From Argopecten irradians (taxonomy: Eukaryota > Mollusca > Bivalvia > Pectinida > Pectinidae): a DNA stretch of 64,000 nucleotides. The stretch's first letter is position 1. Each line of letters starts with the position of its first letter. The notes beneath the pieces were generated by a model. That model was not told where the DNA came from. It made no database searches and saw only the letters and a list, made by a program, of their open reading frames with translations. The stretch covers positions 29,021,540 through 29,085,539 of the forward strand of contig NC_091134.1 in NCBI RefSeq assembly GCF_041381155.1. Direction: 5' to 3'. Made by a program: the position numbers and the translations under genes. Of this stretch, positions 27,401 through 39,400 are shown in pieces.

Positions 27401-30400
27401 TTATAATCTGCCAAGTCAAACATCAAAAGACCTCAGTAAAATAACGACTGGAATCGTTTCAATACCTCCCTGGTTATCTTCAATACAAACACAAGGGAGA
27501 GGATAAATAACGCCAAGGTGTCTGTTGTTTCATTTTGAAGAGATAGTTAAGATAAGCTATTGCGGTCAGTCTCATAAGTGGACCAACTACTACGTATTAT
27601 AATTGACGGTCCCCTTTGTCACTGAAAATAATGTTATCCCGATTATAAATATTACACATTGATTGTAGGAAAACGACAAAGAATGTAAATATCATATCCT
27701 ATATTTCACGTTATAAAACATATCTCAAAAACAGTCGGAAGTCGAAATAACCAAAATAACAATCTGACTTGCACACAGACTTTCAGAGCTTGGTCCCTGT
27801 TTAAATGTTTAAAAATGCCACATATATTAATACAATGGTGAATTTATTACTGACTGATGTACAAGTAAAGCTTGTTTTTGTAGTGTTCCAGCAAACTTAA
27901 ACATGTCACCAAGTCACTGTAATTTATACTGGTGTACACAATTCCATACGATAATTGTTTAATTCTCCAAGTATTAATTAACTATTCCTCATATAAGATA
28001 TACTTTTGATAATAATTACAAAGTATTCGCAACAGTTTATACTTCATCCATGGGTTAATTATCACTGTTAATCATGGAAATTAGCTTGTATATTAAGATA
28101 AGTAAATATAAAAACAATATTTACCCCACGTGTCAGGTTATCTAATGTGATTAAGAAGTAGATAATACTATTAATTATACTTTTAAAAGTTTAATGTGAA
28201 CAATGTAGTTTTCAGGGTCGAAATGAAATTACAATATGATTTTGATGTTTTGGATTAATAGCGCAATTATGTAGGTCACTAACTGAAGTCATCGCATCAG
28301 AGACAAAGAGGTTACGCTCATTTTCTTATGACGGAAGGTAATGACAGAAGATAATCTTTACTTTAACACCTCTAAGTTATTAATTCTAATTTATTTTTCT
28401 TGATCTTGCAATAAATTATGATATGATAATATAAGGATCGAAGTAAGTCCGCTGATTAAAGAATTAACCTTGTTTACATGAACATGATGTTCTATCTTAA
28501 AATACAAGTACAGAAAGTAAAAACGTTGATGTGACAAGAAATAAGCTCAAAGAGATAACTAAATGTCAATTTTAACGTTTTAGTGGTGTATTATCCAGCA
28601 AGCCTTACAAAGATATTTAATAATGCAGAAAATAACCTCTCATATCAAAAGAGGAACTTAAAAACTATTATAAGACACATGATAGAAAATTTGACAGTTT
28701 CGACAAGAACTACACATGTTCAGAGCAAGTGTCATAATCTTATCTATAGTAATGAAATCATGTTGTCGAGAAATAACAAGATTGTAGTTTTGTTTGTAAT
28801 TATTGATATTGAGAACAATGTCATGGAGACCTAAAAGCATTGTAAAACAAACTATAAACAAGAAATGCTTTATTCTCAGTTAATACCAGCTTATCTAATA
28901 CTTTTTACACATAACAGCAGTATTTCCGCTGTCGCTGAATCGCACCTTTACAAACTCGAAATTCCTTAAAATAACTCAAAAAGAATTTTGGCAGCTACAG
29001 AATTCCTGTTGTGCATTTTTTTGTCTAAAAATAGTGTGTAGAATGTGATATTAACCTTCCCCGTTAGGTGAGTAGGATGTGATATTTACCGCCCCTGGTA
29101 GAAGAGAAGGGTGCGGTATTTACCGTCCCCAATAGTTGAGTAGGATGTGATATTTACCTCCCTTGGTAGGTTAGTAGAATGTGATATTTACCTTCCCCGG
29201 TAGGTGAGAAGGATGTGATATTTACCTTCCCCGGTAAGTGAGTAGGGTGTGATGTTTACCTTCCCCCGATAAGTGAGTAGGGTGTGATATTTACCTCCTC
29301 CGTTAGGTGAGTAGGATGTGATATTTATCGCCCCCGCCAGGTGAGTAGGGTGTGATATTTACCGCCCCTCGGTATGTGAGTAGTATGTGATATTTACCTC
29401 CCCCGGTAGGTGAGTAGGACGTGATATTTACCTCCCCCGGTAAGTGAGTAGGATGTAATATTTACCTCCCCCGGTAAGTGAGTAGGGTGTGATATTTACC
29501 GCCCCGGTAAGTGAGTAGGTTGTAATATTTACCTCCCCCGGTAAGTGTGTAGGGTGTGATATTTACCGCCCCCGGTAGGAGAGTAGGGTGTGATATTTAC
29601 CGCCCCCGGTAGGAGAGTAGGGTGTGATATTTACCGCCCCCGGTAGGAGAGTAGGGTGTGATATTTACCGTCCCCGGTAAGTGAGTAGGTTGTAATATTT
29701 ACCTCCCCCGGTAGTGAGTAGAGTGTGATATTTACCGCCCCCGGTAGGAGAGTAGGGTGTGATATTTAACGCACCCGGTAGGTGAGTAGGTTGTATATTT
29801 AACGCACCCGGTAGGTGAGTAGGTTGTGATATTTACCTCCCTCGGTAGGAGAGTAGGATGTGATATTCACCGCCCCGGTAAGTGAGTAGATTGTGATATT
29901 TACCGTCCCCGGTAGGTGAGAAGGATGTGATATTTACCGCCCCCGGTAAGTGAGAAGTATGTGATATTTACCGCCCCCGGTAAGTGAGAAGGGTGTGATA
30001 TTTACCTTCCCCGGTAGGTGAGTAGGGTGTGATATTTTCCACCCCCGGTAAGTGAGTAGTATGTGATATTTACCGCCACCGGTATGTGGGTAGGGTATGA
30101 TATTTACCGCCCCTGGTATATGAGTAGTATGCGATATTTACCTCCTCCGGTAGGTGATTAGGATGTGATATTTACCTCCCCCGATAACTGAGTAGGGTGT
30201 GATATTTACCGCCCCCGGTAGGTGAGTAGGGTGTGATATTTACCTCCCCTGATAAATGAGTAGCATGTGATATTACCGCCCCCGTTATGTGAGTAGTATG
30301 TGATATTTAACACCTCACTGTAGGTAAGTAGGATGTGATATTTACCGCTCCCGGTAGGTGAGTAGGATGTAATATTTACCACCTCTCTGTAGGTAAGTAG

Positions 30401-33400
30401 GATGTAACATTTACCGCCCCCGGTAGGTGAGTAGGATGTAATATTTACCACCTCTCTGTAGGTAAGTAAAGTAGGATGTAATATTTACCACCTCTCTGTA
30501 GGTAAGTAGGATGTAACATTTACCGCTCCCGGTAGGTGAGTAGGATGTAACATTTACCGCTCCCGGTAGGTGAGTAGGATGTGATATTTACCGCCCCGGT
30601 AAGTGAGCAGGATGTGATATTTACCTCCCCCGGTAGGTGAGTAGGGTGTGATATATACCTCCCCCGGTAAGTGAGAAATATGTGATATTTACCTCCCCCG
30701 GTAAGTGAGTAGGATGTGATATTTATCGCCCCGGTAGGTGAGTAGGGTGTGATATATACCTCCCCCGGTAAGTGAGAAATATGTGATATTTACCTCCCCC
30801 GGTAAGTGAGTAGGATGTGATATTTACCACCTCCCGGTAAGTGAGTAGGATGTGATTTTTACCTCCTCCGGTAAGTGAGTAGGATGTGGTATTTACCACC
30901 TCCCGGTAAGTGAGTAGTATGTGATATTTACCGCTCCCGGTTGACAATTTGGTCTATCCGATGGTGACATGTTACGGATTCTATTCAGTTCAACCGTTGT
31001 ACTCCGTTTAGATCGCTTACGGATACCATCATCGACGGTTAGCACTGAAGCACCTAGAAGTGAAAAAGGCACTAAGTAGATTTGGGTACAATGATATAGT
31101 GGTATAAAATGAAAACAACTGTTAGTTATGCGGGTTAGAAAACATTTTCATTCGTTAATTTTCACAAGCAGCAATATATTTTGTTCAACTATCACTGTAA
31201 TACCGATTTCTTTCACAACAATAGCAAGCTTTTTTGTAAGAAAGTTCCTTACCGTTTTGATATGATCGAATATAGAACAAGAGGCCAATGGCCTTGTAGC
31301 ACGATGGTCTAGTTAATTAATGTTCAATGATTGGTTTTCACTAATATTCTTGATTAACACTTGCACTGTTTAAACTAATAATTAGGAAAATTCAAATGAC
31401 GACTGGTATTTTTCTTCAATGTTGGTATTAATATCATACAATTTTTTCAAGACGGATGTCATTTCACAAATGTTACTTTATACAAAATATAGATCAACAG
31501 TTTTATAAACAAGAGGCCCATGGGCCTTAACGGTCATCTGACTATTGGAACAATACAACAAAGTAATTTAAATATTTTAGCCATTTTGACCCCTGTGATC
31601 TATGAAGATCAAGGTCATTTTTTTAAAACAAATATGGTAGCCCTTCATCCCAGCGTGTCACAGGCCCAATATCGGTCTCTAGGCCTCTTAGTTATTCACA
31701 AAAAAGTAATTTCAAGACTTTAGCCTATTTGACCCCTGTGACCTTGGATGAAGGTCAAGGTCATTCATTTGAACAAATTTGGTAGCTTTTCATCCCAGCA
31801 GGTCACATGCCCAATATCAGGTCTCTAGGCCTCCTAGGTATTCTCAAGAAATCTTTTAAAGATTTTAGCCTATTTGACCCCTGTGACCTTGGATGAAGAT
31901 CAAGGTCATTCATTTGAACAAACTTGGTAGCCCTTCATCCCAGCATGTTGCAGGCCCAATATGAGTATCCTGAGCCTTTTGGTTCTTGAAAAAAAGTCGA
32001 TTAGAGACTTTAACCTATTTGACCCCTGTGACATTGAATGAAGGTCAAGGTCATTGATTTGAACAAACTTGGTAGCCTTTTATCCCAGCATGCTGTAGGC
32101 CCAATATGAGTATCCTGGGCCTTTTGGTTCTTGAGAAGAAGGCATTTAAAGATTTTAGCCTATTTGACCCCTGTGACCTTGAATTAAGATCAAGGTCATT
32201 CATTTGAACAAACTTGATAGCCCTTCGTTCTAGCATGTCAGGGGCCCAATATCAGGTCTCTAGTCCTCTTAGTTATTCACAAGAAGTGGTGTAAAGATTT
32301 TAGCCTATTTGACCCCCTATGACCTTAAATGAAGGTTAATGTCATTCATTTGAATAAACTTGGTAGCCCTTCATCCCAGCATGCTACCGGCCCAATATCA
32401 ATACCCTGGGCCTTCTGGTTCTTGAGAAGAAGTTGTTTAAAGATTTTAGCCTATTTGACCCCTGTGACCTTGAATGAAGGTCAAGGTAGCAAACTTGGTA
32501 GCTCTTCATCCAAGCATGCTACAGGCCAAATATCAGTACCATGGGCCTTTCGGTTATTGAGAAAAAGTTGTATGAATGAAAAGTTTACGCACTGCGCACG
32601 GCGGACGGCGCATGACGACGGACGGTGCATGATGACAATAGGTCATCCTGACCCTTCGGGTCTAATGACCTAAAAATGCATTGATTTGTACAGAACAATT
32701 TTTTTTCTGAGTAGGATTTTAGTATGGTCGTATTTACATAATATTGTAATATTATAAAACATAATTAGGGAAACTTTTTTCTATGTGATTGTATCTCTTA
32801 ACTGCCTTAATCTTTTCTTAAATTTTATTTATTTAGTATGAAGTGGTACTGTCAGCCATATAAGTTTCCCATAATATATTGCGTTTCTCATTTAAATATT
32901 ACTACAGACAAAGAAGAAATGAAATGTATTTTAATTCCCTAAAAATAGAGTTTATGTCTGTTTGTCGCCAAATTTTACCAGTTCCGTCCTAATCTATAAC
33001 TACATGTCTCTGCCAAATTTCATTGCTGTTTATGATATCCTATTCACAAGGTAATTTTCAAAACCAGGGGTCATGCTATAAGCTACGATGGAGCAAAAAC
33101 AATTTGTACGAACTAATACAGCTTCTCTCTAATCATCATATTTTGTCGTAAAATGTAAATTAGCGGAATTATTGGTAGGTAAACATGATTGAGATAGTAA
33201 TCATGGCAACCTTATCAGTTACATATTTGAAACTCTAGCTACTGCAAACATGTATAACAATTAAATTACACCATAAACTTATATTGCCGTATTTTGATTC
33301 TAGTTATCGAGGTAAATACCACCAGTAAATTGCTTTACTATCTCGGTGATTAGACATTTTATAGTGGTTCTCACAGAACATGTCACCATTTAACAATATA

Positions 33401-36400
33401 TTGCACCCTATTACGAGCGCATCGGAGGATCATTTTTAAGGAATATGATTTAAGTTGTACAATAAAACGAGGCATTTTTTTTTTTTTTTTTTTTTTTGCA
33501 TTTTTCTATTGAAATATAACTTGGAGCCTATTATTTTTTTAGTTCACATGCGAATTTTATGAGTTTAACGTCCTATTAACAGCCAGGGTCATGAACGGAC
33601 GAGCAAGTTTTGTTGGTGGTGAAACGTTGACATACAATATACACATTAACTAGTCAATCCAAAGAATGATATTAACCTGGCCCAATATATGGGATACTAC
33701 CAATTAGATTAGAAACGAGTGTTGTGAATGCAGTTACTGCAATCAGAAACTAGGTGTTTGTGTTTACATTCTGGGAATGCCATATTGTCACAAATTTTCT
33801 GTTTGGTTGAGAACAATAAAGAAACGACTTTATAACTCACAAATATTGGAATAATTTTTAGTTTTCAAAATTACCCATTTACTATCATTATTTTCTTAAT
33901 TCGTTCAGCTAAATTCCATATATATAAATACAGATGTAACAATGATCCACTTGGGGATAAATGAAACAACTGTGAAAATGTGTGAGTACATGTTTTTTTC
34001 AATGATTATATAATCGTGTTTTACTAACAGAGATTCATACTTAAATGCCTAGATGTAACAAACAATTCCCACGCCTTCGATTCCTTCTTATACTTCTGTA
34101 TTGGTTTCAGTATCTGTGAGGAATATGTCGTAAACATATTTTGAAAGAAAAAAAGACTGGGTTTCGTTGTTTTTTATTTCAAACTACATGGTAACCTTTT
34201 TTTTATTTCACACTACATGGTTCACACTACATGGTAACCTTTCAAATACAACATCGTTCGAGTTTAAAACAAATTTTTGTTCTGTAACAATTACAGTTCT
34301 GGTAGAAAAAATAACCGGTCGCTGTGCCTTCCATATTATTGGGATTTCACCTGGCTATACATAATCTGACCTTTGACCTGCATTTAATATCAACTTAATT
34401 CTTGCCTATATATAATAAACACTTAAAGAGATTTTTATTTTCGGGCTCCTTTTATATCAAGCAGGACTCTGAGACATTTGACATACCAAAACATTAGGCA
34501 CATGGGCCTCAACAGTTATTTGACTATTGCAGACAAATTAAACATAATTCGCTTATGCGCGTTATGTCTGCAATCCTGGGAGAAATATTGGACCATAAAT
34601 CGGGCAAGAAGGCAGGTCAATGTTTAATTCAGACACGTGTAAAGCAAACAATTAATATTTTTGACTTACATCCGAAGTGTTTTTGATTAGATAGTCCATC
34701 GATAGTTTTGTTTTGATAGAGTATTCATGAATATCGTCTGAATTATAGTTTCATACTTTTAAATTGAATATTTATATGAGAATCTGAGCAAAAACGAAGA
34801 TGTGTGTTTTCCCCTGGTACAAGTATAATATGTAACTGGCACATCATTATACGAACCCAAGGCACCATCACGGTAGTAGGTAGAGATAGATACTACGAAC
34901 GATATTCAAGGATAAATATGGAAAGAAAACATGTTGTTGCATTATCTACATATTTAATCTGACATGTATAGAAAAACATCCCTAACATGATGCATTAAGG
35001 TGAAGGATGGTTGATTCACGCAGACACCTATTGGGTATCATAAACCGGCGTTTAATGTAAAAGGATATATTTCCATCAGCCTCACGAAATGTTAGCACGA
35101 GACGTAACCCAGATATGTAGCATAATATGAGAAAATTAATGCATTATCAGCACAACGCGATATTACATAGTCTCGACTAAGTGCGTATGGCTGTTACCGA
35201 TGTACAGGCGTATTACTGTACAGTCATGACACAAATCGGTTTACAATTATTTCAAAATAACAATTGGTACGTTATATAGATAAGCCTCAACCTGTACAAT
35301 TTGTGGGGGAGAGAACTGTATCGAGGCCCGTCAGTGCCGGGATCTGTTCTCTCTCCCACATATTGTACAGTTTGAGGCTTATCTCTAACTTAAAACATAG
35401 CAAATCTTTGTGTTAATAAAGTTCACTTTTATATCTAATATAAGCCAGTTTTTTTTTTTTTTTTTTTTTTTTTGCTTTTGTCTATGAGCTCAGGTAACTC
35501 GTCTATTGTGCATTCAACCATGACAAATCCGATATAGACAATGACAACATAGAATTACCTTTGCCTGGGTTATATGTGATGAATATCATTCATGAACGGA
35601 ATGCATAAAGCATGCTTTTGTGTTGGACAACTATCTGTAAATTCATTTTCACCATGTCCGGCAACAGTGATGAAGCGATATTACTTTCTCAATTTAAGCG
35701 ATGTATAAAGTTGGCTTTAATGACTTTTATTGCTAAAAGGACATTTCTTTCCAATGTCTGATGTGGTAAAGAATGACATATGAAACTAGACTTGCAATTT
35801 AGGCGTTAGTTTGAAAGCGTTTAGCTAAAATGATCGCATATAGCAATGATTTTCAGGCCAGTTCAAAACAGTCGGTGGCCCCAGAACTTTCATTAAATTC
35901 AGAGGATTTAAAATTTCGACTTCTCTAAGGACAATTTTGGATGTATTTATACCATGTGCAATTTCATTCAACAAGCTAATGGGATTTAGGTGAAATTCTG
36001 AAATATAGTTAAAACACCAATATAAGTGTAAAAAGTGGTGTACAAAACAATAAAGTCTCAGAAAGCGGAGTTAATGTTGTAGATAAGCGTTAAATGGTGA
36101 ATTCGTCATAAGATAGAAATTTCTATACAGAAATTCTGTGGATGTGTTTAATTCCGCATCAATAGAGGATTAAATTCTCTTCATATTCATCATGTGAACT
36201 TTTTTCGCAATTTGAATTAAAAGAATAATGGAATATTCCGGCAGGTTGTGTGTTGTGTGTTAAATAATTATGGGATTATGCCCGGAGATGACATACTCAC
36301 CCGTTTTGTGTAAATCTCCCATAAGTTACCTTTTACTGTGTTATAAGTGACTGTCTTATATTAGAGTCACATATAAGACAGAAAAAGGTAACATATACGA

Positions 36401-39400
36401 CAGTTACAGGTAATGGTTCGATAATCCGGGAGTTAAAGTATAGAAACAACAATAAATGACATTAGAACTATGTTTAAAAACCAGTGATAGTGTTGTCGCT
36501 TGAATACGAATAAATCTAACAGTGCAGTGAGATTAGTCTAAACAGGAAAATGTATATATATATAAAAAAAAAAACTATTGTGAGGGCATGTTCGCGTGTG
36601 ATAAGATTTCATTGACAAATAGCGGACATAAACCGTCTCGAAAAAGCGTCAGACATGCGTAGAACCTTATCCCTATATATTGCGAACCTAATCCGATGTG
36701 GAAGATTAACCAAATACGCTGGCCTTCTTTAATATTTAAAGGCATATTATATGGGATTGTATCATTAATCAAGTATGCAAATTAACTTCCATGGGAACTT
36801 ATTACGTATTGTGTAAAAAACATATGACTAGGATCATTTAAGGAGTAAAACAAATGGTATCATCAAGTTAAAAATGACTTTTACTCATTTATTTTTTCGT
36901 CGAATCTGTATTGTACATGAACTGGTTATAACTAACTTATTAGCCCCATATCTCAGCATGCTACATACCTAATAGCATGTATTTAGGCTTCCTGATTATT
37001 GACAAAATGGACAAAGAATGCATACTATTTGACCTATATGACCTTAATATGAAGGAAGATCAAGTTCCTTCATTTGAACATCCTTGGTGGCCCTTCATCC
37101 CAGAATGCTACACTAGCCCAAAAAGTCGATTAAAGATTTCAGCCAATTTGACGACTGTGACCTTGAATGAAAGTTCCTTCTTCTGAACATCTTGGTAGCC
37201 CTTCATTCTCGCATGCTACAGACCTAATATCATATATCTTGGCATTTTATTTACTGACAAAATGTCATTTAAAAATAAGCCTATTTGACCATTGTGACTT
37301 TGAGGAAAAATCAAAATTCTTCATTTGAACAAACTTGGTAGCCCTTCTACCTAGCATGTCACAGGCCAGATATCATGTCCTCAGGCCTCTTAATTACTGG
37401 TAATAATTAATAGTTGAAAGATTTTAGCCTATTTGACCCCTGTTGCCTGAAATGAAGGTCAAGTTTAAGGTTAAACATAAGAATAATATAACTTCGTTTA
37501 TGAGTAAGAGATCACAGCGACTGTAATATTATTGCCCTTTTAAATCATTCAGTGAATTTCTTTGTGTTGAGGCTGTTGTTTGATTGGTCAGCGCGAAGTA
37601 ATGAACTGCGCGTGTAATCCAGATTTACAGTCTCTCCCACCACGATGAAACCTGAATGACATTGGAAATGTAAGAATGAAACAAAAACCTCTGGTAGATC
37701 AGGAGGAATCATTTTGGGTTATTCTATACTACACACCTTACCCTATTTACTGTATTTAAGTATATCATTACAAATCTAAGTGCGTAGCCTATTTTATGTA
37801 ACAAAGAATATGGGCGTTATACCAATATAGAAAGAAGTGAGTTTGTGACCTTCATCGTGATATTGAGGATGAATTCCATTTTATTCTCGTTTGTCCGATT
37901 TACCAAGATATTACAAAGAAATTTATAAAGAGATATATATGTATTACGCGGAAACCCTTCCGACTTATTAAGTCAAATTTTAAGTACTACAAATATAGAG
38001 GACTTTAGTTTGCTGAGTGTATGTAATGGAACTACTCTGAGCCAACATTTAATGCAAATATGTCCACTCTACTTCATAAGTGCTGTGTCCTGTTAGTATG
38101 CCATTTATATTTGTGCATTCAATAAGTTGAAAAACTTCATGCAATAAAATAATTTGACTTTTTGACTAACACTCTTGACTTATTTTCAAAGCAGGGTTTA
38201 TGTTAGCCTTGAGTAAATTGTAGGTCATAAAGACTCATTGAATTGTTATGTAAATATGGAGTCACAAATTGGCCTATACTGTACCCGCATAAGCGAGGCA
38301 AGCCGAATGACGGGCTTGGCTTGTCGGTGCTAAATAGTGACGGATATTATCGAAAATATTTTGAATATTCTTAATCATTATATTGTTGCTAAATAAACGC
38401 CCATTGTAATATTTTGAGGTATTAAGTGTAACCGTGGTGTTCAAAGTCAAAAACGGATTTTTTTTTGCTGTGAAAAAACTAATAGGAAAAATGGATTCAC
38501 TATAGAAGTTTTGATATGAAGGCCATCCTGTATGACAATACATGTCATTGATATTACTCAATAGATCTTTTCATTTTCACCTCACTCAACCCCACCCTCA
38601 TCCCCCCTCCCCGCAATAAAATACATGTAAGTGAACTTCAATCATTTCTTTTCTGAATGAAGATGCTTGGTCACGCGCTGACCTCTGAGCGACGTCAGAA
38701 TACATTTTGACATTGAAATTACATTACTGGCCTAGTTTCTTTGCTTCTTCTTTGGCTTACATTGACGATTATGTAAAGGTGAATCTGTAGGGATGACAGA
38801 GCGTGATAGGGATTAAATTGAGATTTGTTTAATTTGAGGAAAACGATAAAAGATGTTAGCAAAGATTAGGACATGAGGGCTTCAACGGCTACTTCAGGAA
38901 TATATCCTCGAGTTTGGTGTACTATACTGCTGCTACAGGGAAGACATTCCATCGAGTTATTGTTTGTGGGAAAATAGCATTTGTAGGTGTCCTTTGTAGC
39001 AGTTTGTCTGAATAAGAACATGATTTGTGTTTGTAGCCGGTCATTTAAGTTGGTGCAGCATGTCTGTGAATGAACATGTGTCGTGATTTTATTTGTTTAC
39101 CTACAGTATCTGGTTGCTTTCCGGTTTTCCCTGTCTGATGAGTTTGGTTTGTGTTGTGGGGGCCCATATAGAAGAGCAGTAATTCAGTTTGAGTCTTACT
39201 AGTGCTTTGTATGCGTGTTCTTTTATGTGTAGTGAATTAAGTTGTGCTTATCTATTTATTTATTTTTTTGCATTTGTGGTGATATTATTGTCCCTATTTT
39301 CACTCGGCCTAAATATTTACTTGAGTGTGTGGAAAGTGTAGTGGTTAGTGTTGGTGTATTTGTTAGTCTAGTATTATGGTGATGATATTACGTTACGCCC

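Noticed and set aside
22480..30940. CRISPR-like arrays
   Set aside because: Units are contiguous tandem repeats without unique spacers in a eukaryotic intron.
30206..30947. Minus-strand ORFs with repeated '[12 protein letters not shown]' peptides
   Set aside because: They are translations of the ~35-bp intron 2 array, not a protein with a start, splice context or family match.
38274..38561. 95-codon minus-strand ORF in intron 1
   Set aside because: No family match and no flanking splice sites that fit the gene's phase; probably chance or decayed transposon.
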